Shown here piece by piece: positions 4,986 through 11,226 of a stretch of 11,226 bases of DNA. Numbering within the stretch: position 1 is the stretch's first letter; every line of letters begins with the position of its first letter. A program made the position numbers and the translations under genes. The notes beneath the pieces are model-generated. The model was given only the letters and a program-made list of their open reading frames with translations, was not told where the DNA came from and did not search any database. This stretch comes from JAHJQQ01 sp041739295 (lineage in GTDB: Bacteria > Pseudomonadota > Gammaproteobacteria > Thiohalobacterales > Thiohalobacteraceae): NCBI GenBank assembly GCA_041739295.1, contig JBGSOE010000465.1:1-11226 (forward strand). Direction: 5' to 3'.

Positions 4986-6179
4986 TCAATCGTCGCCCGA
5001 GGCCAGTGACAGGCCGGCTAGGTTCAGCCTATCTGTTGCCAGCGCGGATTCCGGCGGTTCTTCGCCTTCCAGACTGAAGGAGGCTTTGCCTGATGTCAGT
5101 GAGCTGGGCTGGCCCGGCTGGTCGTTGCTGAGATTGATACGCAGGCGCAGATTATTGGGGGAGTCGGCGTTACGCAGTGCCTCTTCCAGTGAGATGCGGC
5201 CTTCCATGTAGATCCTGAACAGCGCGCTGTCGAAGGTTTGCATGCCGAGATTTTCCGATTTCGACATGACTTCCTTGATCTCATGTACGTCACCACGGCG
5301 GATCAAGTCCTGCACCAGCGGTGTACCGAGCAGAATCTCGATGGCCGCAGCGCGTTTGCCATCGGTGGTCGGAATTAAGCGCTGTGACACGAAGGCGCGC
5401 AGGTTCAGCGACAGATCCAATAGCAATTGATTGCGGCGATCTTCAGGGAAGAAGTTGATAATGCGATCCAGCGCCTGGTTGGCGTTGTTGGCATGCAGGG
5501 TCGAGATGGCGAGATGGCCGGTCTCGGCAAAAGTGATCGCATGTTCCATGGTATGACGGTCACGAATCTCACCAATCAGAATGACGTCTGGTGCCTGGCG
5601 CAAGGTGTTTTTGAGCGCGTCTTCGTAGGTGTCGGTATCGAGACCAACCTCACGCTGATTGACGATCGACTTCTTGTGTTGATGAATGAACTCAACCGGG
5701 TCTTCAATAGTAATGATATGACCGGCGCTGTGAGTATTGCGGTAATCGATCAGTGAGGCCAGTGAGGTGGATTTACCAGAACCGGTTGCACCGACGAACA
5801 GCACCAGGCCGCGTTTGGCCATGACTACCTCGGTCAGCACGGATGGCAAACCGAGATCCTGCCACTGCGGGATCTGCGTCTTGATGTTACGCACCACCAT
5901 ACCTATGGTGTTGCGCTGTTTGAAAATGTTCACTCGGAAGCGGCCAACGCCGGTTTCGGAGATGGCCAGATTCATCTCCGGCTTGTGTTCGAATTGCCGG
6001 GTTTGGTCATCATCCATCAGCCCGTAAGCGATCTCTTTGATACGGTCCGGGGTCATGGTGGCCTTATCGACGACCTTGAGCTGGCCGTGAAATTTCATAC
6101 AGGCGGGCGCCCCGGTGCTCAGGTAGAGATCGGAGGCGTCTTTCATCACCATGATTTTCAGATAGTCCTTGAATTCCAT
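4986..6179 (-). CDS. pilU: Type IV pilus retraction ATPase PilU
   Basis: PilU is a hexameric cytoplasmic ATPase that assists PilT in retracting type IV pili for twitching motility. From the ATG at 6179 the protein has 397 residues. It shows the N-terminal MEFKDYLKIMVMKDASDLYL segment, Walker A GATGSGKST (130-138), the Asp box ITIEDPVEF (156-164), Walker B DVILIGEIRD (198-207) and the His box TGHLAISTLHA (220-230). The C-terminal GMQTFDSALFRIY (312-324) and EEALRNADSPNNLRLRI (332-348) favour PilU over PilT. About 50 polar residues follow, longer than a minimal PilU. A TTG at 6239 would add 20 residues with no family match; the ATG is preceded by GGGGAA. pilT is not adjacent in the window. glnE starts divergently about 200 nt away; no clear promoter or regulator site is seen in 6180-6377. 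Confidence 0.93.
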   Translation of the reverse strand: MEFKDYLKIMVMKDASDLYLSTGAPACMKFHGQLKVVDKATMTPDRIKEIAYGLMDDDQTRQFEHKPEMNLAISETGVGRFRVNIFKQRNTIGMVVRNIKTQIPQWQDLGLPSVLTEVVMAKRGLVLFVGATGSGKSTSLASLIDYRNTHSAGHIITIEDPVEFIHQHKKSIVNQREVGLDTDTYEDALKNTLRQAPDVILIGEIRDRHTMEHAITFAETGHLAISTLHANNANQALDRIINFFPEDRRNQLLLDLSLNLRAFVSQRLIPTTDGKRAAAIEILLGTPLVQDLIRRGDVHEIKEVMSKSENLGMQTFDSALFRIYMEGRISLEEALRNADSPNNLRLRINLSNDQPGQPSSLTSGKASFSLEGEEPPESALATDRLNLAGLSLASGDD

Positions 6180-6377
6180 CTGTGTTCCCCAGAAATGTTT
6201 ATGTTGGTCGTGAGTTGTTAGGAGGCAGGCGCCGGGCAAGGCTTAGTGCTCCGCGCTGCCGGGCCGTGAGCTTGTTAAACTGTCGGCCTGACAGGCATTG
6301 TCTTGAGTTGAACAGGCGGCAAATTGCGGCAGTAGGGCTGCACAAAGTCGTGAATGAATAGTTAGGGAGCCGCAGGT

Positions 6378-9293
6378 GTGAATTTGACCGCAAATTCCGT
6401 TGTAAAACAGGTCCCGGGGCCGCTGCAAGCAGGCGTGACCAGCCTGTGGCATGCCTATGTCGCGGCAGCGGAAGCGGTGGGCTGCCGCCCGCCAGAGCAG
6501 GCGGATTTTCTACACAAACTGGGTCAGGTCTGGGCCGGCAGTCAGTTTGTTGCGCAGGCCTGCGTGCGTGACCCGTTGCTATTGGAGGATCTGCTCTCAA
6601 GTGGTGATTTGCTGGGCGACTATGCCGTGGGCGAATTGGCGGACAAGATACGCCTGGCGCTAGCTGAGGCGACCGATGATGCCGATCTCGCCGTCGCGCT
6701 GCGTCTTTTGCGGCGCCGCGAAATGGTGCGCATCGCCTGGCGTGATCTGGCCGGCTGGGCGCGGATCGAGGAGGTGCTAGAAGATCTTTCAGCCCTCGCG
6801 GATGCCTGTGTCAGCGTGACACTCGAACGGCTGATGGCCTGGCAATGCCGCGATGAAGGTATACCCAAGACCGCCAATGGTCAGCCACAGCGGCTGGTGG
6901 TATTGGGTATGGGCAAACTCGGTGCGCGCGAACTGAATTTTTCCTCCGACATCGACCTGATCTTTGCCTACCCCAAGGCCGTTGAGGGTCCTGTCCGGCG
7001 TGGTGGCATCAGTCACGAGGAGTTTTTCATTCGCCTCTCGCAGCGTCTGATTCAGGCGCTCAATGACGTGACCGGTGAGGGCTTTGTGTATCGTGTCGAC
7101 ATGCGCCTGCGGCCCTACGGTGACAGTGGCCCGCTGGCGATGAGCTTCGACGCTTTAGAAGATTACTACCAGTCGCAGGGCCGCGAATGGGAGCGCTATG
7201 CGATGGTCAAGGCGCGCCCACTTGCCGGCGACCCCGCGGCCTGTGCGGAACTGGAAGATTTATTGCGGCCGTTTGTCTATCGCCGCTACCTGGATTTCGG
7301 TGCCTTTGAGCAGCTACGCGAAATGAAGGTCTTGATCCAGCGCGAACTGGAACGGCGCGGCCTGCATCAAGATATCAAGCTCGGGCCGGGTGGTATCCGT
7401 GAAGTGGAGTTCATCGTCCAGGCCTTTCAGTTGGTGCGTGGTGGGCGCGAGCCGGCACTCCGCGAGCGTAGTTTGCTCAAGGTGTTGGCGACCCTGGCCA
7501 AACTCAATCTGCTACCCGAATTTGCTGCGCAGCGACTGGCCGAGGCCTACCGTTTTCTGCGCCGGGTCGAGAACCGCTTGCAGGCCTATGCCGACCAGCA
7601 GACTCATCAGTTGCCTGAAGATGAAGAAGGCCGCTTGCGGCTGGCTTGTACCCTGGGTTATGCCGATTGGCAGACCTTCCTGCGGGCCTTGGACAAGCAG
7701 CGTCGTTTTGTCCACGGTCAATTCGAGCAGGTGTTCAGTGCCCCGCAGGCCGAGACGACCAAAGCAGGCGCTACAGACGTTAATTTCGAGGCCCTCTGGG
7801 CGGGTATGCTGGATGAAACGGCGGCCAAACATCTGCTGGCTGGAATCGGCTGTGAAGATTGCGAAGAAATCCTGCGTCGTCTGGCGGCCTTCCGTGATAG
7901 TTCCGCGCTGCGATCCTTAGGTGCGCGCGGCCGTCCGCGTATGGATCGGCTGGTTCCGTTGCTGCTGGGTGCGGTGACGGAGACCGCCGCACCAACCCGA
8001 ACCTTTGTCCGCGTTCTAGAGGTGATTGAGGCGATTGCCGGTCGCAGTGCTTATCTATCCTTGCTGGTCGAGCACCCCATGGCGTTGTCGCAGCTGGTGA
8101 GTCTGTGCGCCGCCAGTCCCTGGATCACCGAGCAGTTGGCCCGGCATCCGCTGCTGTTAGATGAATTGCTGGATCCTCGACACCTTTATAACCCACCCAA
8201 GCGCGAGGCCCTGGAGCACCAACTGGTCGCGCGCATGGCGCAAATCGGCGCGGAGGATCTGGAGCAGCAGATGGATGCGCTGCGCCAGTTTCAGAAGGCG
8301 GCGATGTTGCGTGTGGCCGCCGCCGATGTGATGGGTGCGACACCGTTAATGGTGGTCAGCGATCATCTGACGGATCTCGCCGAGGTCGTGCTGCAACAGG
8401 TGTTGAGCCTGTGCTGGCAACATCTGGTCAAAAAACACGGCGTACCGGGCGGGCGCAGCGGCGGTCAGCAGCGGCCCGCCGGCTTCACCGTCCTGGCCTA
8501 CGGCAAGCTCGGCGGTATCGAGTTGGGCTATGGCTCGGATCTGGATCTGGTGTTTCTACATCAGGATGAGGGTGGTGCCGAGCGGACAGCAGGGCGAACT
8601 GATGGCCAGAAACCGGTGGAAAATGACGTGTTCTACGCCCGCCTGGGGCAACGCATCATCCATTTCCTGAATACCCTGACCCCGGCAGGTGTGCTCTACG
8701 AAGTGGATATGCGCTTGCGACCCAGCGGCGCCTCGGGCCTGTTGGTAACGAGTCTGGAGGCCTTTGCCGAATATCAGCGCAGTGAGGCCTGGACCTGGGA
8801 ACATCAGGCTCTGGTGCGAGCCCGGGTGGTGGCCGGCGATCCTGAGCTGGCCGAGGCCTTCAAGGTGGTGCGTCGCGAAGTGCTGGGGCGTAAACGCGAC
8901 CCACTGACTCTGCAGCGTGAAGTGCGCGAGATGCGTGAGCGCATGCGTCAGGAATTAGTTGATCGCGACCCCGAACACTTCGACCTCAAGCAAGGGCGCG
9001 GAGGTATCGCGGACATTGAATTTATGGTGCAATACCACGTCCTGCGGTATGCCTATGCCCACCCCGGTTTGCTGGTTTGGAGCGACAATATCCGTCTGCT
9101 GGAAACCCTCGGCGCGGAAGGTCTACTCGCGCCCGCTGACACGGTTGATCTGGCCGACGCCTACCGGCACTACCGTGCCCGCGTGCACCAGTTGACCCTG
9201 CAGGAACTGCCCGCGGTGGTAGCGGCCACCGAGTTCCGCGAGTTGCGAGAACGGGTGACGGCGCTGTGGCAACGGGTTATGGGTGCTGATTGA
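6378..9293 (+). CDS. glnE: Bifunctional glutamine synthetase adenylyltransferase/deadenylase GlnE
   Basis: GlnE adds AMP to, and removes it from, a tyrosine of glutamine synthetase, tuning ammonium assimilation in answer to PII protein and glutamine. The protein has 971 residues, near the family's usual ~950. It has two nucleotidyltransferase-like halves: the N-terminal half with LGMGKLGARELNFSSDIDL (176-194; metal-binding Asp191 and Asp193), and the C-terminal half with AYGKLGGIELGYGSDLDL (Asp721 and Asp723). In the family the N-terminal domain removes AMP and the C-terminal domain adds it. Each half also has the RxDMRLRP-like motif (VDMRLRPYG, VDMRLRPSG) and a GxGGIxxxEF motif. The start is GTG at 6378 with AGGGAG (6364-6369) as ribosome site. 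It is divergent from pilU; ilvE follows 195 nt downstream, beyond a repeat. Confidence 0.97.
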   Translation: MNLTANSVVKQVPGPLQAGVTSLWHAYVAAAEAVGCRPPEQADFLHKLGQVWAGSQFVAQACVRDPLLLEDLLSSGDLLGDYAVGELADKIRLALAEATDDADLAVALRLLRRREMVRIAWRDLAGWARIEEVLEDLSALADACVSVTLERLMAWQCRDEGIPKTANGQPQRLVVLGMGKLGARELNFSSDIDLIFAYPKAVEGPVRRGGISHEEFFIRLSQRLIQALNDVTGEGFVYRVDMRLRPYGDSGPLAMSFDALEDYYQSQGREWERYAMVKARPLAGDPAACAELEDLLRPFVYRRYLDFGAFEQLREMKVLIQRELERRGLHQDIKLGPGGIREVEFIVQAFQLVRGGREPALRERSLLKVLATLAKLNLLPEFAAQRLAEAYRFLRRVENRLQAYADQQTHQLPEDEEGRLRLACTLGYADWQTFLRALDKQRRFVHGQFEQVFSAPQAETTKAGATDVNFEALWAGMLDETAAKHLLAGIGCEDCEEILRRLAAFRDSSALRSLGARGRPRMDRLVPLLLGAVTETAAPTRTFVRVLEVIEAIAGRSAYLSLLVEHPMALSQLVSLCAASPWITEQLARHPLLLDELLDPRHLYNPPKREALEHQLVARMAQIGAEDLEQQMDALRQFQKAAMLRVAAADVMGATPLMVVSDHLTDLAEVVLQQVLSLCWQHLVKKHGVPGGRSGGQQRPAGFTVLAYGKLGGIELGYGSDLDLVFLHQDEGGAERTAGRTDGQKPVENDVFYARLGQRIIHFLNTLTPAGVLYEVDMRLRPSGASGLLVTSLEAFAEYQRSEAWTWEHQALVRARVVAGDPELAEAFKVVRREVLGRKRDPLTLQREVREMRERMRQELVDRDPEHFDLKQGRGGIADIEFMVQYHVLRYAYAHPGLLVWSDNIRLLETLGAEGLLAPADTVDLADAYRHYRARVHQLTLQELPAVVAATEFRELRERVTALWQRVMGAD

Positions 9294-9319
9294 ACGCGCC
9301 CGATATGCTGCTGAATAAA

Positions 9320-9467
9320 CCTATAAACCGCATTTGCCACGGAATCACACGGAAAAACACGGACAAGATCATAAGCTACACGCCGGCTCTGCCATCACCC
9401 GCAAGGTGGTGAAGAGTCGCTCCAGGAAGGCACTGTGTTTCCGTGGCTGAAATGATTTTTTAGGTTA
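9320..9467 (+). repeat. ~170-nt dispersed intergenic repeat, copy 3 (internally deleted)
   Basis: This copy matches copies 1 and 2 from CCTATAAACC to TTTTTTAGGTTA but lacks 19 bases in the 3' half. The lost segment lies between two GTGTTTC direct repeats in the full copies, leaving a single GTGTTTC, so slippage or recombination between them explains it. The loss removes the 3' half of the internal hairpin. The ends read AACCTA...TAGGTT, an inverted terminal hexamer. It fills most of the glnE-ilvE gap and ends nine bases before the ilvE ribosome site. Confidence 0.88.
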
Positions 9468-9488
9468 AATGTATTGAGGAGAAGTACG

Positions 9489-10409
9489 ATGTCGATGGCC
9501 GATCGTGATGGCGTGATCTGGTTGGATGGGGAAATGGTGCCCTGGCGCGAGGCCAAGGTGCATGTGCTCACTCACACCCTGCATTATGGCATGGGCGTAT
9601 TCGAGGGCGTGCGCGCCTACAAGACCGATAAAGGCACGGCGATCTTTCGTCTGGATGCGCACACCGACCGCTTGTTCCGCTCCGCGCACATCCTGATGAT
9701 GCCGATGCCCTGGGACAAGGCGACCATCAACGAGGCGCAACGCGCCGTGGTGCGCGAGAACAAACTGGAATCGGCGTACATCCGCCCGATGTGTTTTTAC
9801 GGCTCCGAAGGCATGGGCCTGCGCGCCGACAATCTGAAAGTGCATTGCATGGTTGCCGCCTGGACCTGGGGTTCCTACCTTGGCGCCGAGAACATGGAGC
9901 GCGGCATCCGCATCAAGACTTCGTCGTTCACACGCCATCACGTGAACATCACTATGTGCAAGGCCAAGGCCAACGGCAATTACATGAACTCCATGCTGGC
10001 CCTGCGCGAGGCCATGACCGACGGTTATGACGAGGCGATGTTGCTGGATAATGAAGGCTATGTGGCGGAGGGTTCCGGCGAGAACATCTTCATTGTGCGC
10101 AACGGTGTGATCTACACGCCGGATCTGACCTCGGCACTCGATGGCATCACCCGCGATACGCTGTTTACCCTGGCAGATGAGGCAGGTATCAAGGTGAAAG
10201 AGAAGCGCATCACTCGCGACGAAGTGTATATCGCCGATGAGGCCTTCTTCTCCGGCACAGCCGCTGAAGTGACACCGATTCGCGAAGTGGATGGCCGTAT
10301 GATTGGCAATGGCACGCGCGGGCCGATCACAACAAAATTGCAGGCGACCTATTTCGATCTGGTGCATGGCCGACATGCCAAACACCCGGAGTGGTTGACG
10401 TTAATATAA
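9489..10409 (+). CDS. ilvE: Branched-chain amino acid aminotransferase
   Basis: This PLP enzyme of the class IV fold catalyses the last transamination of valine, leucine and isoleucine synthesis, using glutamate as amino donor, in the cytoplasm. The 306 residues are close to the family's usual ~305-310. Visible motifs are LHYGMGVFEGVRAY (31-44), the PLP lysine in KAKANGNYMNS (Lys160), EGSGENIF (194-201) with the conserved Glu194, GITRDTL (219-225) and FFSGTAAEVTPI (253-264). The ATG at 9489 is chosen for its ribosome site GAGGAG (9476-9481); an upstream TTG would place the ribosome site inside the gene. The promoter is not evident and may lie in repeat copy 3 or be read from glnE. An inverted pair of heptad repeats follows the stop within two bases. 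Confidence 0.97.
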   Translation: MSMADRDGVIWLDGEMVPWREAKVHVLTHTLHYGMGVFEGVRAYKTDKGTAIFRLDAHTDRLFRSAHILMMPMPWDKATINEAQRAVVRENKLESAYIRPMCFYGSEGMGLRADNLKVHCMVAAWTWGSYLGAENMERGIRIKTSSFTRHHVNITMCKAKANGNYMNSMLALREAMTDGYDEAMLLDNEGYVAEGSGENIFIVRNGVIYTPDLTSALDGITRDTLFTLADEAGIKVKEKRITRDEVYIADEAFFSGTAAEVTPIREVDGRMIGNGTRGPITTKLQATYFDLVHGRHAKHPEWLTLI

Positions 10410-10410
10410 A

Positions 10411-10485
10411 GGTCTAGGTGCTAGGTGCTAGGACCGAGGAAAACCTGCTTCTATACCTCGGCCCTAGCATCTCGGTCCTCGTCCC
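10411..10485. repeat. Inverted pair of 7-nt-period arrays (pair 2)
   Basis: The left array (10411-10439) has TAGGTGC, TAGGTGC, TAGGACC, GAGG in phase. The right array (10456-10485) reads the same heptads on the other strand. GTGCTAGGACCGAGG (10425-10439) pairs with CCTCGGCCCTAGCAT (10456-10470) except for one G-U and one mismatch, around a 16-base loop. In mRNA this would be a stem-loop between ilvE and the zinc-finger gene. It ends seven bases before that gene's ribosome site, and CCCTTTTG follows, so it could also act as a weak terminator or processing site. Confidence 0.8.
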
Positions 10486-10503
10486 TTTTGTAGGAGCAAG
10501 CTT

Positions 10504-10728
10504 ATGACCAATCCCAATACTGCTGCAGTGGCGGGTAGTGCAACCTATAGCGAACCGAATGCCCAAAACCGTTATGAAGTGACACTTGCAGATCTGCCGC
10601 TGCATTGCCCGCTGGACAGCATGAGCCTGTGGAATTCCCATCCGCGCGTTTATCTCGCCATCGAAGCGACCGGTGAGGCCAAGTGTCCGTATTGCGGCGC
10701 GGATTACGTGTTGAAAGACAGGAGTTAG
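10504..10728 (+). CDS. CHCC-type zinc-finger domain protein
   Basis: This is a 74-residue protein with a C-terminal zinc-finger of the CHCC family (the domain found in the NDUFS6 subunit of mitochondrial complex I and in small bacterial proteins). Likely zinc ligands are Cys35, His46, Cys61 and Cys64, in LPLHCPLDSMSLWNSHPRVY and AKCPYCGADYVL. The first 25 residues are low-complexity. Such proteins are often found next to ilvE in gammaproteobacteria; their cellular role is not established. The ATG at 10504 has AGGAG (10492-10496) seven bases upstream. The stop TAG is itself the first three bases of a heptad repeat array. It probably belongs to one transcription unit with ilvE and the ELM1-family gene, although hairpins separate them. 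Confidence 0.88.
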   Translation: MTNPNTAAVAGSATYSEPNAQNRYEVTLADLPLHCPLDSMSLWNSHPRVYLAIEATGEAKCPYCGADYVLKDRS

Positions 10729-10757
10729 GTTCTAAGTGCTAGGGACCAGGGACCAGG
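10726..10757 (+). repeat. 7-nt-period array, left member of pair 3
   Basis: The heptads TAGGTTC, TAAGTGC, TAGGGAC, CAGGGAC, CAGG run in phase from the stop codon of the zinc-finger gene. The inverted partner lies at 11034-11068, beyond repeat copy 4. The array has the same core and period as the pairs at 3051-3176 and 10411-10485. Confidence 0.75.
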
Positions 10758-10791
10758 AAAACTCCGACCACTTGCCAGTGTTTACAATGAA

Positions 10792-11025
10792 CCTGAAAAA
10801 ATCATTTCAGCCACGGAAACACACGGAAGACGCTGAAACACAGTGCCTTCCGGGAGCGACTATTCACCACCTTGCAGGTGATGGCGGTGCCGGCGTGAAG
10901 CTTATGGTCTTGTCCGAAAAAATAGGGGTCAGAGACGAATTAAGTGCTGCCTGTGGAATCGATAGGTCACGGCGGTTGAATTCGTCTCTGACCCCTATTT
11001 TTTCGTGGCAATTCCGGTTTATAGG
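10792..11025 (-). repeat. ~170-nt dispersed intergenic repeat, copy 4 (inverted, interrupted)
   Basis: Read on the minus strand this is the same element as copies 1-3: the 3' end appears as CCTGAAAAAATCATTTCAGC (10792-10811), and the 5' end as CGGTTTATAGG (11015-11025). The internal segment GCCGGCGTGAAGCTTATG is present in reverse complement relative to the other copies. The element is split by a hairpin mini-element at 10917-11003. About 18 bases of the decamer zone are missing at the break. Together with the insertion it fills the gap between the zinc-finger gene and the ELM1-family gene. Confidence 0.85.
10917..11003. mobile_element. 87-nt inverted-repeat mini-element inserted in copy 4
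   Basis: The left arm 10917-10941 and right arm 10979-11003 are perfect 25-base inverted repeats. They start AAAAAATAGGGGTCAGAGAC and extend to 27 bases if the flanking CG is counted on each side. The centre (10942-10978) is 37 bases with no coding capacity. Ends with AGGGGTCAGAG are, to my recollection, found around IS200-like (Y1) transposase genes and related palindromic units in proteobacteria, so this is best read as a non-autonomous derivative. It interrupts a repeat that is intact elsewhere in the window, so the order of events is clear. Confidence 0.75.
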
Positions 11026-11226
11026 ATGAATTCTCCTAGACCCTCATCCCTAGACTCTCGGCCCTTAGTTATCTGGCGCTTCTTCGACGGTAAACCTGGC
11101 CACGAAAATCAGACTGCCGGTTTGGTGCAGGCCTTGCAGACGCACCGCACTGTTGAACTGCATGATATCGCAGCACCAAACGGCATTGCTTCCACCGCTG
11201 CGTGGATGCTGTGGTGGTTCCCCTGG
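11026..11226 (+). CDS. ELM1-family protein, 5' part (cut by window end)
   Basis: An open frame runs from the ATG at 11026 to the window edge (67 codons, no stop). Residues 14-30 (LVIWRFFDGKPGHENQT) carry the DGKPGHENQ signature of the family named after plant mitochondrial fission protein ELM1. Bacterial members look like GT-B-type glycosyltransferases and often lie near lipopolysaccharide genes; their reaction is not established. The ATG is the only usable start before the signature, but it has no good ribosome site. It directly abuts the end of repeat copy 4, and residues 3-13 are read from an inverted heptad array. The rest of the gene lies outside the window. Confidence 0.82.
   Translation, partial: MNSPRPSSLDSRPLVIWRFFDGKPGHENQTAGLVQALQTHRTVELHDIAAPNGIASTAAWMLWWFPW
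11034..11068 (-). repeat. 7-nt-period array, right member of pair 3 (inside the ELM1-family gene)
   Basis: Read on the minus strand the heptads are CTAAGGGC, CGAGAGT, CTAGGGA, TGAGGGT, CTAGGA, in phase with period 7. It is the inverted counterpart of 10726-10757. It is translated as residues 3-14 of the ELM1-family frame, so here intergenic repeat DNA has become coding. Confidence 0.7.

Noticed and set aside
4918..5211. Plus-strand frame spanning the end of repeat copy 2 and the 3' end of pilU
   Set aside because: It begins inside a dispersed repeat and then runs antisense to pilU codons.
6286..6296. Short palindrome GCCTGACAGGC between pilU and glnE as an operator
   Set aside because: Eleven bases with a one-base centre are expected by chance, and no matching regulator or promoter boxes were seen around it.
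9465..10385. Long open frame (306 codons) on the minus strand opposite ilvE
   Set aside because: It lies wholly antisense to a full-length aminotransferase with all motifs, and its His/Ala-rich translation is typical of a shadow frame.
10736..11029. Open frame of 97 codons downstream of the zinc-finger gene
   Set aside because: It runs through a heptad array, repeat copy 4 and the inserted mini-element, with no ribosome site; it is chance coding in repeats.

Overview
The window reads as chromosomal DNA of a gammaproteobacterium. Evidence for this is fxsA followed by groES-groEL, a PilU-type pilus ATPase, full-length two-domain GlnE, a class IV branched-chain aminotransferase, and a CHCC zinc-finger protein followed by an ELM1-family protein. 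groES-groEL carries a CIRCE operator, so HrcA control is expected; enteric bacteria lack this, and it suggests a more basal lineage (Chromatiales-like, inferred). The species cannot be named from the sequence.

Layout: 1-295 holds a short hairpin repeat and copy 1 of a ~170-nt intergenic repeat; 296-739 is fxsA; 740-1003 holds a hairpin repeat, a sigma70-type promoter and CIRCE; 1004-2982 is groES-groEL, with an intrinsic terminator after it. 2983-3211 is a convergent junction packed with inverted repeats. 3212-4518 (minus strand) is a translationally coupled pair: an ECF sigma factor and a membrane anti-sigma factor whose outer domain is DsrE-like. 4519-4985 has no protein gene; it holds a candidate ECF promoter, a possible small-RNA gene with its own terminator, and repeat copy 2. 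4986-6179 (minus) is pilU; 6378-9293 is glnE; 9320-9467 is repeat copy 3. 9489-11226 is ilvE, a small zinc-finger gene and the start of an ELM1-family gene cut by the window edge, with repeats between them.

Functionally this is mostly core material: chaperonin, nitrogen control (GlnE adenylylates glutamine synthetase), branched-chain amino acid transamination and pilus retraction. The most distinctive gene-level feature is the sigma/anti-sigma pair: the anti-sigma looks like a one-span membrane receptor with a cysteine-bearing DsrE-like domain outside the membrane, suggesting sensing of sulfur or thiol state.

The second distinctive feature is the density of non-coding repeats. There are four copies of the ~170-nt element, one of them (inverted) interrupted by an 87-nt hairpin mini-element. 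Three pairs of 7-nt-period arrays (core TAGGNNC) face each other as inverted brackets. A perfect 21-bp palindrome swallows the stop codon of the anti-sigma gene. Repeat DNA also appears to supply the start codon and first residues of the ELM1-family gene.
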